NCBI RefSeq assembly: GCF_000485595.1
Contig: NW_014577184.1
Location: 420,984-444,312, forward strand
Length of the DNA: 23,329 nucleotides
Origin: Priapulus caudatus
Lineage: Eukaryota > Priapulida > Priapulimorpha > Priapulimorphida > Priapulidae
Direction of reading: 5' to 3'
Shown here: positions 8,706 through 16,740 of the stretch, piece by piece
Layout of the letters: every line of letters starts with the position of its first letter
Numbering within the stretch: position 1 is the first letter of the stretch
Position numbers and translations under genes: made by a program
The notes under the pieces: generated by a model
What the model was told of the DNA's origin: nothing
The model's database searches: none
What the model saw: only the letters and a program-made list of their open reading frames with translations

Positions 8706-9452
8706 TCACGAATGCATCTGTCCTCGTTATTCCATAATCTAGTAGCTTGTTAATAGTATCAAATTATTCCTAAAACGTACATGAAAAGTTTTAACCGCTG
8801 CACGAATTTCCTGTTATTATAGTCACGAGTACACCGAAAAAAGGGGCACATCATTAAACCAAGTAATCATTTTAAGGGTAAATGCACGTGATAGGGCGAA
8901 GTAGGGAGGGGGGGGGGTTCAACTCACTCGGTCTCCTAGTATAAATTTTACTGTTCATTTACTGAAAGATTTTACGTCTCACACATTGACATATCATGAA
9001 GAATTCTTGGTCTTGATGGTGATCTATGAAATGTCTAGTCGAATTAAATCGTCATTACGAAATCACATCTATAATCATTTGTGAGAGTGTGTTAAAAACT
9101 ACAGTATCCCCTGTATAAATACAAAATTTCCTGAATACATGTAGTACAATACGCTGCAATTTCTCACCGTGAAACTACTATAGACGACTAGTAGATGCTG
9201 ATTAATCTTGATATATATCGTAATTTAAAATGATTTTTTTCACTGTTTTCGGTTTTTCAATATTCTCATTATATTAGCCGCTATTGAATAGACGAATTCT
9301 GACAAATTAACGACATTAATAATTCATTTCATAGGAGTTAACATATCCATTTATAGAATAGGTTGTTCGAACGTAGGATGCAAGGCTGTCATATCCAAGA
9401 TTCAATGTTGGATATGGGATTCCAGCAGCTTCTACATGCACGAACACTAACC
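8706..9452. other. AT-rich spacer containing a G-run
   Basis: No gene seen. It includes CACGTG at 8885-8890 and a guanine-rich run at 8894-8917, annotated separately. Confidence 0.5.
8894..8917 (+). other. Potential G-quadruplex (plus strand)
   Basis: GGG at 8894-8896, a 7-nt spacer, GGG at 8904-8906, A, then ten consecutive G (8908-8917). This satisfies the usual four-run G-quadruplex rule. The exact homopolymer length is sensitive to sequencing error. Confidence 0.6.
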
Positions 9453-9780
9453 ATACGTCTATATACAAGGAGAAAAATAGCATCGGGATAGGCGGTCGCA
9501 CGAGGAAAAATTAACCAGGGATATGCGTCTACACGATAACAAATAACACGGGTCATGCGTCTACATAAGGGAAAGTAAGCAAGCAGGGATATGGGTCTAC
9601 ACGACAACAAATAACACGGGTCATGCGCCTACATGAGGGAAAATAAACAGCGATATTGGTCTACACGACAACAAATAACACGGGTCATGCGCCTACATGA
9701 GGGAAAATAAACAGCGATATTGGTCTACACGACAACAAATAACACGGGGCATGCGTCTACATGAGAAAAAGTAACGAAGG
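9453..9780. repeat. 64-bp dimeric tandem array
   Basis: Full units: 9521-9588 (68 bp), 9589-9652, 9653-9716 and 9717-9780 (64 bp each). Units two and three differ at one base. Each unit is two diverged half-units: one of about 34 bp with GGTCTACACGACAACAAATA, and one of about 30 bp with GCGCCTACATGAGGGAAAAT. Two older half-units (about 35 and 33 bp) precede the array at 9453-9520, showing that the monomer came first and the dimer was then amplified. Confidence 0.93.
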
Positions 9781-10125
9781 ATTATACGAAATCCTAGCTG
9801 CCCCTATCACGTAGGCGCTACTTCATTAACATCGGCAATAACGATATAATCACGTCTGTTCCATGTTCGATTATTATGCTTCTATCCGTACGTAGAACAA
9901 AAGACTTCAACGTAATGAGGCGCGAAGCAGGCCCGTTATTTCATGACCCTTCACCCGAAAACATCTGTAGATACAGATGGGGGTTCTACATGCTCGTTAC
10001 AGAGTTCTCAGAGATCTTCTCAATCAACCGAAAGTGAATGTTTTCAAAACATGGTTAACTTAATTGTGGTGTATGAAGATGGATGCACCTGCGTGCTTGT
10101 GTGCGCGCATGAGGAGGCGGCCGGG
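9781..10125. other. Unique stretch, no firm gene
   Basis: A plus-strand ATG frame of 89 codons (9943-10212) is Ser- and Cys-rich (SVDTDGGSTCSLQSSQRSSQ). It has a weak Kozak context, no domain and runs into a promoter-like motif group and telomeric repeats. I leave it uncalled. Confidence 0.35.
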
Positions 10126-10172
10126 GCGCGAAATTTTTTTCCCCACTTGAGTTCCGGACCACAGCCAATCAG
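10126..10172. promoter_or_regulatory. E2F-like site plus CCAAT box
   Basis: GCGCGAAA (10126-10133; TTTCGCGC on the minus strand) fits the E2F consensus. AGCCAATCAG (10163-10172) is a full NF-Y/CCAAT consensus. TTCCGG at 10152-10157 lies between them. This pairing within 40 bp is common in cell-cycle promoters, but no gene is seen adjacent. Confidence 0.35.
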
Positions 10173-10228
10173 CGCACTTCATTCACTCGACTTCCTCGAA
10201 GCAACAATGTAAAATGATTACCCACTAT

Positions 10229-10264
10229 CCCTAACCCTAACCCTAAACCTAAACCTAACCCTAA
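10229..10264 (+). repeat. Interstitial telomeric repeat (CCCTAA)
   Basis: Six adjoining hexamers: three CCCTAA, two ACCTAA and one CCCTAA. The C-rich strand is on the plus strand, the orientation of a telomere lying to the left. Confidence 0.92.
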
Positions 10265-10591
10265 CCCGTACACGAACCTTAACACTAACTATAATCTAGC
10301 CCGACCAGGCTGTGCGACGAATTGTCTATATACAGCCTGACACCCTTCCATACAAAAAACCTATCACCTCTGCAGATCTAGATAAATAACTCTGTATATC
10401 TCAAATAAAACTATTCTATTACCACCTTTGACTTGCCTTGTTTGAAATATGAACGTTAACTCACAGTTGTCCTGCTTCCTAACAAGACTTATCCGCCTTA
10501 ATCTCACGGTCATAGATCTGGCGCTAAATAGTCTGCCAGTCAAGCCCAGGGACCATACGGACCGAGCACTGATGGCGTGTTGCGGATCGGT

Positions 10592-10623
10592 CGCCCGGCC
10601 GGGCGTGGGAGGAGGTCACGTGA
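10592..10623. promoter_or_regulatory. GC palindrome and TCACGTGA E-box
   Basis: CGCCCGGCCGGGCG at 10592-10605 is a perfect 14-bp palindrome. TCACGTGA at 10616-10623 is a perfect E-box palindrome of the bHLH-ZIP (USF/MITF-like) type. No gene is attached to them with confidence. Confidence 0.35.
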
Positions 10624-10663
10624 TAAACGTTGAGCTGAGTGACCGTTCCAAAAACGTAACTCA

Positions 10664-10710
10664 CTAACCTAACCCTCACTCCAACACTCGCCAACATTAA
10701 CCTCCGACGC
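10664..10710 (+). repeat. Decayed telomere-like patch
   Basis: CTAACCTAACCCTCACTCC followed by CCAACATTAACC: degenerate CCCTAA-derived words in the same orientation as the block at 10229. Confidence 0.55.
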
Positions 10711-10825
10711 TTAAGATATATATGTATCGCGCCAGCGGCTATATATTAGGCAGCTGTGGATCGCCACAACAAATTTAATCTGAGTGGCTGTGGGCGACAG
10801 ATATCATAGGATGCGCAGAAAACAC

Positions 10826-10925
10826 CTAACGCCTAACCCTAATTCGCTAACCCTTAACTCTAACCCTAGACCTAATCCTATACGCTAACCCTCGATCCTA
10901 ACCGCTAACCCTAACACTATACGCT
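10826..10925 (+). repeat. Degenerate interstitial telomeric array
   Basis: Repeated CTAACCC, CCTAATCC and CGCTAACCC words over 100 bp with spacer bases inserted between hexamers. Same orientation as the other patches. Confidence 0.85.
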
Positions 10926-11003
10926 ATCCCGTCGACCAACACTAGTGCTGCCAGACGTTGCGGTCTACCGTCCCCCTCCACGCCCCGGGGGAATAGCACT
11001 TAC

Positions 11004-11036
11004 CCATATCACTTTCCAGTCAGCTTTACCCGCCAT
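11004..11036 (-). CDS. Candidate first coding exon (MAGKADWKVIW)
   Basis: On the minus strand, an ATG at 11036 sits in CAACATGGCGGG, with A at -3 and G at +4. This also matches the YY1 element that often overlaps start codons of housekeeping genes. The frame reads MAGKADWKVIW and meets a perfect donor G|GTAAGT at 11003, phase 0. Upstream (minus sense) is a pyrimidine tract (CTTTTCCGCG) about 45 nt before the ATG. Without splicing the frame ends about a dozen codons later. No downstream exon was found; telomere-like repeats lie in the putative intron. I do not recognise the protein. Confidence 0.35.
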
Positions 11037-11199
11037 GTTGTAGCGAGGCACGAAACCCGAAACGCGGAAAAGACTGCAGCTACGAAAATAACTACAAGAA
11101 ATAGGTACACTAGTTCACGATGGCTCCGCAACGCAATTCACCACCAAAGCAAGTCCGCCCCCGGAAACGAGCTGTTCAGCGAAATCTGTTGGCCTATTT

Positions 11200-11250
11200 G
11201 TAAACCACCTTAGATGAACATGTTTCTCGAGGATGTAAGGGTGGTTTACA
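11200..11250. repeat. 12-13-bp inverted repeat
   Basis: TGTAAACCACCTT (11199-11211) pairs with AAGGGTGGTTTACA (11237-11250), with one unpaired G and a 25-nt loop. Confidence 0.7.
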
Positions 11251-11305
11251 TGAGGACCCGGCCGGCAGGATCGTTTAATTTCATTTTGTTCGCGATATCC
11301 GCTCA

Positions 11306-11848
11306 TTACGCCGTATTGTGTAAGTCAGCGAGTCGGACATGATAGCAAACATGGCGCAAATTCTCAAATTTGCGTTGCAGGTTCGTCTCGGAAATAAAAG
11401 TCGGTCGTGTTAATAATCGAAGCCCTGTTACAGTGATCCCGGCAGGGGGCGCAAGGTAGGCGGGCAGCGCATCGTTAGCGTCAAGCTGGATGGTATATAG
11501 CAAAGGAAAGGTGACGTATAGCGCGCTGCGTTCATGTTGGTAGTACTCACACTGTGTAGTGTTCTCTTGGCGATACTTTGGCAAACAAGGCACACCTACG
11601 TGTTTTAGCCTGGCTAGGCAAGCGTTTGTAAACGGTATGGCATAACCACGTGAGCAAATACCGTTCTCTGAGGCCACAACTATGTAGATCCAAGACCATA
11701 GTATACTACGAACGGCAATCATATTACAAAACACATCTATGGTGGGTCCGTGAACTACAAGTGGGGAAAAAATTTCGCAGCGCGGGCCCATGTCACAACA
11801 GACGCTACGCCGACAGATTGAAGACCGGCCTCGGGAGCCTTTAACCAT
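11306..11848 (-). CDS. Longest open frame in unique DNA (180 codons from ATG), uncertain
   Basis: First ATG at 11848 on the minus strand. The peptide begins MVKGSRGRSSICRRSV and contains AVRSILWSWIYIVVASEN; it has many Cys and no domain I recognise. My rough estimate is that 23 kb of random sequence read in six frames yields about 0.3 frames this long, so length alone does not prove coding. The Kozak context is not outstanding. It could be an unspliced chance frame or part of a mobile-element remnant. Confidence 0.22.
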   Translation of the reverse strand: MVKGSRGRSSICRRSVCCDMGPRCEIFSPLVVHGPTIDVFCNMIAVRSILWSWIYIVVASENGICSRGYAIPFTNACLARLKHVGVPCLPKYRQENTTQCEYYQHERSALYVTFPLLYTIQLDANDALPAYLAPPAGITVTGLRLLTRPTFISETNLQRKFENLRHVCYHVRLADLHNTA

Positions 11849-11951
11849 ACACTGCACGACTGAGGTAGAACCACCTCCTGACCTAATGTGACGCGGAACG
11901 ACTGACGGAGAATACTATACTATGATACATATATATAACTATAGCCGTATA

Positions 11952-12340
11952 TGGTGTGTGTGTGTGTGTGTTGTGTGTGTGGTGTGCTGCTGTGTGTGTC
12001 GTGTGTGTGTGAGTGCTGTGTTCGTCTGTTCTGTGCCGTGCGGCTAGCGGTTGCAACAGGGTTGACTAGCACGTGGCCTGCTAGCTAGCTCCTGTCCTGT
12101 CCTGGGTGCCGGTGCCTGTCTGTGTGTGTCTGTGTGCTGTGTGTGTGGTGTGTCGCCTGTGTGCTGCTGGTGTGTCGTCTGTGTCGTGTGTGTGTGTGAG
12201 TGTCGTGGTGGATTGTGTGTGTGTGGTGTGCGCTGCCGCCCGCGTGTCGCCGTGGCCGCTGCGGTCGTGTGTACTGTGTGGTGTGCGGTGCGTGGCGCGT
12301 TCCCTGCGGCGCTACCGGTGTGCTGAGGTGCTGTGGCGGT
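11952..12340. repeat. (TG)n/TGTGC-rich simple sequence
   Basis: TG dinucleotide runs with GTC, GGTG and CTG interruptions, more GC-rich after 12230. The Cys/Val-rich plus-strand and His/Thr-rich minus-strand frames (up to 131 codons) are repeat translations. Confidence 0.88.
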
Positions 12341-12545
12341 GCTTGATTTCAAAACGTCGAAGTTAACTACCACGGACACACGGCAACTTGAAGCAGAGTG
12401 CCGTAAAAAATGAATACTCAATATGAACCGCACATTCACAAATAACTAACCTCTATCTATCAGTTACAGTCCACTGCTGTTCCTGTATATAAACCTTCTT
12501 CAAAAAAACTATCGCCGAACGCTCCCGTGGCTCGCCCGACTGCGA

Positions 12546-12626
12546 GTGTGCCTGTGTCGCCATTATAATGATAATAATATATACTTATATACTTCAATGT
12601 ATCATATATAATGCGACACCGCACAC
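12546..12626. repeat. Imperfect 80-bp inverted repeat
   Basis: GTGTGCCTGTGTCGC (12546-12560) plus CATTATAATGATA pairs with TATCATATATAATGC plus GCGACACCGCACAC (12613-12626), with a few indels and an AT-rich centre. Its form suggests a miniature palindromic element. Confidence 0.7.
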
Positions 12627-12710
12627 ACCGAATACCCGCGCCAGTTTACCTTGTAATACAGTAGACGTCCCCTACCACCGCTGCTGGCTTATTGCCGAGC
12701 CTACACTGCT

Positions 12711-12908
12711 ATGGTAACAGAGACCTGCAGCGTTTACACGTCCGGGTGCGAGACCCCGCCGACCGTCTTTTCTCCCACCTCGCCGCCCCTCCTCGTCTCT
12801 CCCATCAGTCGTTCTCACCCACACGCAATAGTTGCTCCTAATGAGCCGCCAGAACTAGCACGCTCCGCCGGCGCTGGTCGCGCGACACGGCTTCGGCCCA
12901 ATCTTTGA
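12711..12908 (+). CDS. 65-codon ORF with strong Kozak, uncertain
   Basis: The ATG at 12711 has G at -3 and G at +4. The product is Ser/Pro-rich in the middle (TPPTVFSPTSPPLLVSPISR) and ends in an Arg-rich tail before TGA... the frame closes at 12906-12908. The region is GC-rich, which lengthens open frames; a minus-strand frame of similar length overlaps it. No family recognised. Confidence 0.2.
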   Translation: MVTETCSVYTSGCETPPTVFSPTSPPLLVSPISRSHPHAIVAPNEPPELARSAGAGRATRLRPNL

Positions 12909-13080
12909 AACCAGCTCGCGCAGCGCTTACCATTAAAAAAACAACGACACCGACGTAAGGTCGTCCGCCGACCGATTCGCAGTCGGGCAATGCAGCAAGG
13001 ACCCCGGCAGATAGAGTGCGCGGATATGATAGATCCACTCAGCGCACTTGGAGATATGACTACTAGCACTTAAGAAAAAA

Positions 13081-13099
13081 CTAACCCTCAGCCCCTAAC
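13081..13099 (+). repeat. Small telomere-like patch
   Basis: CTAACCCTCAGCCCCTAACC: two CCCTAA-like words, about 2.1 kb from the main group and in the same orientation. It may be coincidental. Confidence 0.35.
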
Positions 13100-13296
13100 C
13101 TTAAAAGAAAATTTCAGATTCATTAATTAAAGATGGCCCTAGTAGTCAATGATCATATCGCATCTTCGGCCAACCACCGACACGCGAAAGCAAAGACCGC
13201 TCCAAGTCTAAAGAACAGAGGACACCCACCCGACACAACACAACTAAATATTTGAAAGCAGCCTGCCTTGAAAATGCTTGGCTTAGTAACCATCAG

Positions 13297-13326
13297 TGAC
13301 GTCAACGATGACACCGCGTGACGTAA
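13297..13326. promoter_or_regulatory. CRE pair: TGACGTCA and TGACGTAA
   Basis: TGACGTCA at 13297-13304 is a perfect cAMP-response element. TGACGTAA at 13319-13326 is a near-consensus bZIP site. They start 22 bp apart, about two helical turns. Confidence 0.5.
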
Positions 13327-13477
13327 GTCCAATGCTCGTCTGTTATCGGCCTAGTGTGTTGGTATGAACTGAGAGTAAGTAGGTATTTCTGTTTTACCGG
13401 TGGTACAAGAAGGAGTTTTACACCCCCGTGCAAAAATACTGGGTGGCACACAATCCATACATTTTATGACAACCCGG

Positions 13478-13505
13478 GTTACGTAAATTTTCACCATTAC
13501 GTAAC
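13478..13505. promoter_or_regulatory. Paired TTACGTAA palindromes
   Basis: TTACGTAA at 13479-13486 and 13497-13504 are perfect PAR-bZIP/NFIL3-type sites, 18 bp apart. They form a 9-bp inverted repeat (GTTACGTAA/TTACGTAAC) with a 10-nt loop. Confidence 0.5.
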
Positions 13506-13678
13506 TTGTAAATCACACATAACTCGGGATATTAACGCCAACGCTCAGCAGCATACGTCAAGTTGCAAATGATCGGAGCGCGGTAAATCATTACTCTCTA
13601 TAATGTTTATATATATATACCCGATAACAAATTGATGTATCCAACACAAGAGAATCAGTTGCGCTAAATAAAGTGTAT

Positions 13679-13909
13679 CTACAGCATACTAAAAAGAAGT
13701 AAGAAGTTGTTTATTAAATATCTGTAATCGAGACTGGATGAACTCCCTGATGGGAATGAAAGACACCCCAAAACGCGACCGCTGTTTTTGCCTTTGCATT
13801 TCTGCGTAAAAACAAGCACAACGACATAATAAATACTCATGAAGCTGGAACGTTTGTCAATAGAAATTCTACTCGAGCCAGCGACCGAGAGGAATGGTAC
13901 GGCGGCCAT
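13679..13909 (-). CDS. 76-codon ORF starting MAAVPFLS, uncertain
   Basis: A true ATG at 13909 (minus) lies in CAATATGGCCGCC, with good Kozak context and a YY1-like surround. The peptide begins MAAVPFLSVAGSSRIS and later becomes hydrophobic. A convincing acceptor-like tract (TTGTTTTTACGCAG) lies inside the frame near 13804, so the frame may mix exon and intron. No domain recognised. Confidence 0.22.
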   Translation of the reverse strand: MAAVPFLSVAGSSRISIDKRSSFMSIYYVVVLVFTQKCKGKNSGRVLGCLSFPSGSSSSLDYRYLINNFLLLFSML

Positions 13910-13950
13910 ATTGTGTCATTTGAAGAGCATGCAGGGAACCTGTATAGGAG

Positions 13951-14038
13951 GCATCAAGAGTAGATAATAACACATGTATATGACATATACACATACAATT
14001 ATAATCATAATGTGTATTATCGCTACTCTGGGCATCAA
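13951..14038. mobile_element. Possible mini-element: hairpin flanked by 7-bp direct repeats
   Basis: The arms at 13957-13975 (AGAGTAGATAATAACACAT) and 14010-14029 are reverse complements apart from a 2-nt and a 1-nt indel. GCATCAA occurs immediately outside on both sides (13951-13957 and 14032-14038), like a target-site duplication. Total length is about 75 bp, much smaller than usual for a MITE. Confidence 0.45.
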
Positions 14039-14569
14039 CAGTAAGCGCGCAATTGTTTAACCCGCGTTGCAGCTAAGCGGTCGTCTGAGAAAATGCCTTT
14101 TTAACAGTTTTTTTCCCCGCAGAAAAGTCGGTCACTAGAGTGCAATGAATTTGAATATGCACGCAAGTTAGATGCCTGCGGGACGTCCTAGTAAAGGCAT
14201 TAAAAAAAAAAAGAAGTAAAATTGGGTGCTTGTTGTGTAATGTGCTCCTATTCCCAGCTAGTGGGCGTAAGGGCCATGGTCGCCGGGTCGGCTGCATCTT
14301 TTGTGTATGAACGGGATCCGACTACTCTGTAAGACAATTTCCGCATCATAGAGGCTGGGCAAAGTTTCCGAGGCTCGGAGCATCAAGCATGAATGGCTGT
14401 AGTTTATTTAAGCATTGAATAAAAGTGTATGTCGTGTAACGCGCAGTAAGCAGTGTGAGTATGGTTTTTAAATTAATTTCTGTTTCGATGCTTATTCGGC
14501 GCTGGCCGCCTATATGGACGCCCTCTACTGTTGTTCAACACCTATAGCGCAACAAAAAACAGCACTCAC

Positions 14570-14658
14570 CGGCATCGGCTGCACGAGGATTCCCGGCTTT
14601 GCGGAGACGTCTGGCTCAGTGGGGGCGGCGGCACCACACAGCATCGGTGCCGACAGAC
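14570..14658 (-). CDS. Candidate internal coding exon, 89 nt
   Basis: On the minus strand, an acceptor-like GATTGTTTGCAG precedes 14658 and a donor CCG|GTGAGT follows 14570. Between them one frame is open: 29 codons, entering with two bases and leaving in phase 0. It reads LSAPMLCGAAAPTEPD, then VSAKPGILVQPMP. The segment is GC-rich within AT-rich flanks, as exons often are. Plus-strand frames over the same bases (ATG at 14514, 61 codons) are also open, so composition may explain both. No family recognised and no adjoining exon found. Confidence 0.32.
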
Positions 14659-15198
14659 CTGCAAACAATCGCCCGCATCGCACATCAAACGTTCGATAAA
14701 TTCACGCGGAAATAATCGTGTCTATACGCATCGCGCGTGTTGCGTGTTTACGGAACGCAATGTTTGCTACGGACTGCACCCTGTCAACATCCTATATAGA
14801 AATTTCTGCGGTTTTGTCTGATACACAACGTCGCGCTATCAGTAAATTAAGCCGTCTATTTGCATACTGGGTATTGTATCGTGTGCCTATGGTATGCCGT
14901 AGCTACACACTGGTGCTCATATGAGTATAGTTCAGCGTAATTGATAGCCATGCATAGTACAATTATTAACTGTAGTAACATGCCAGGAAATATAGCTCTG
15001 GCCTTAGCAGTGTAAATCGCGATAATAATTATACTTATTGCATAGACAAATGTTTTTGACTCTCTGTGTATAGTTAGATGTTTACTGTCTATACTGCACA
15101 TAGACGGATAGGTAACCTTCATTTTCTAGACATGGCTGAGCTATTAGGACTTATTAATGAGATTAAGATCGTAAGCAAACAAGTGCGATAATTTCCTG

Positions 15199-15248
15199 TA
15201 TTATATATATATAATATATATATATATATATTATATATATATATAATA
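15199..15248. repeat. (TA)n near-palindrome
   Basis: A TATATA run broken symmetrically by TTA/TAA, so the whole 47-50 bp can fold on itself. It abuts short (GATA)n words at 15255-15285. Confidence 0.9.
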
Positions 15249-15277
15249 GATTAGAAAGATAGATAGATACAGATATA

Positions 15278-15280
<3 letters not shown>

Positions 15281-15308
<28 letters not shown>

Positions 15309-15427
15309 AGAGATAGAGAGAGAGAGAGAGAGGGAGAGAGAGAGAGAGAGATAGAGGGAGAGAGAGCGAGAGAGAGAGAGAGAGATGAGAGAGAGAGGAG
15401 AGAGAGAGAGAGAGAGAGAGAGAAGAT

Positions 15428-15458
<31 letters not shown>

Positions 15459-15462
15459 AAGA
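15281..15462. repeat. (GA)n purine tract
   Basis: About 180 bp of nearly pure GA with AGGGAG, GATGAG and GACGAG interruptions; a mirror-repeat, H-DNA-prone sequence. The 98-codon minus-strand SLSLSL frame is an artefact. Confidence 0.95.
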
Positions 15463-15503
15463 TATTTGAGTGTTACGCCTCTAGGAAATAACGCGTGGAT
15501 GGA

Positions 15504-16264
15504 CAGGGCCCGTTGTTCAGAAATCATCGTAAAAGTTAATGCTAATGTTAATGCTACTTACGATTTTTATTTTGAATGTTAGATGCCGTTACGAAAGATA
15601 GCGTTTGACAAGAAACACATCGCGCAGATTATAAACTTATAGCGATAACAAGCAAGCTTCACAGCAAGGCTGCTGATTCGGATGAGAATCAATCAGCAAA
15701 ATTCAAATTCATAGCACATTTTTGTCATCACATGCCTGGAATATAGTGCATATTATGATGGCTAACCACATATAAATGATATATTTTGACAACAAAAACG
15801 ACGTGGCCATGAATTATTCTGCAGCAACAGGACAAATTCTCCACTATGTAGGTAGCGCGAGCACCGGCGAGAGTCGTGGCAAAGTGTGCATTACCTTTAA
15901 TAACAAGAGAACAAATGCCATACGCCGATTTGTAAATGTATTGTTTGTTTATTAGTGGTAGCATAATTAATGGATTTTGACGTGTTTTTTCAAGAAAAAA
16001 CACCATTTGTATTTATTATTATATAACATATAATATCACTATAAATTGTAATTCGTAGGTAAATGTGTTTGTATTTTCCACTTAATTTAAAGTTACAGGG
16101 CAAGAGCGGTCTGGGCCTGTCGTAAGTGTTAAAGGATATTTGGCGAGAATTTTCGTTCTCGTAACATTACGATGTTTCCTGTCTAACGGTTAACGAGTGG
16201 AAGTTAATCGTTTAACTAGTACTAATGTCTAACGACTAATTTTGTTTCTGACAACGGGCCCCTG
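15504..16264. mobile_element. Putative non-autonomous DNA transposon with terminal inverted repeats
   Basis: The left end CAGGGCCCGTTGTTCAGAAA (15504-15523) matches the reverse complement of the right end, TTTCTGACAACGGGCCCCTG (16245-16264), apart from two one-base indels. Beyond the termini, both sides carry diverged GTTAAT/CTAATGTTAA-rich DNA in mirrored sense. No transposase frame is present and no clear target-site duplication is visible. The end sequence recalls CAGGGGCCCGTT-type ends that I remember as common in marine invertebrate MITEs; this is from memory, not a search. Confidence 0.6.
15982..16003. repeat. Perfect 10-bp hairpin inside the putative transposon
   Basis: GTGTTTTTTC, a 2-nt AA loop, then GAAAAAACAC. 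Confidence 0.8.
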
Positions 16265-16639
16265 GCTCGCAGCATTTTAGTCTCTAGAGATAATGTAAGA
16301 TAATCTCATGACCTCACAATGTCGGATGTACTTGCTTTACAGAAATTCATCACAATCACAGTGATCATGTTCAGCAACTTTATTTCTGGCCTCTGTCTCA
16401 GGGTGCAAAATGGAAGACGTAAACAACACAACACTTGCAGGCGCAGACGATTTCCTACGCCGACGAAATTGTCTCTATATAAATACAGGAAACGCTTAGT
16501 CAAATTAACCAACAATAAACTTGGTGCAGAATAAACACAAATTCGATTACAAGTGGCCTCTCAATTTGGTAACTTTCTACGATATTCACGAGCACCAAAA
16601 AGAACAGTTGCGAATGTGTGTAATTTTTTATTGCCTTAT
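16265..16639. other. Unique stretch right of the transposon
   Basis: Overlapping 70-codon frames lie on both strands at 16306-16534, with no recognisable domain. Nothing else seen. Confidence 0.45.
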
Positions 16640-16740
16640 ACTTTTATATTACTACTTTTATATTATTACTATTATATTTACTTATTATTACTTTTATATT
16701 ATTACTTTTATATTACTACTTTTATATTATTACTTTTTTA
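16640..16740. repeat. 14-bp AT minisatellite
   Basis: About seven units of ACTTTTATATTATT or ACTTTTATATTACT, two of them shortened. The Tyr/Ile/Leu-rich plus-strand frames are translations of this array. Confidence 0.92.

Noticed and set aside
13133-13255. 40-codon frame MALVVND with good Kozak context
   Set aside because: Length is expected by chance, and there is no donor site or similarity.
13275-13322. Cadherin-like peptide LVTISDVNDDTA
   Set aside because: Only 15 codons between stops, spacing of the DxND motif is off, and the bases are explained by overlapping TGACGTCA and GATGAC motifs.
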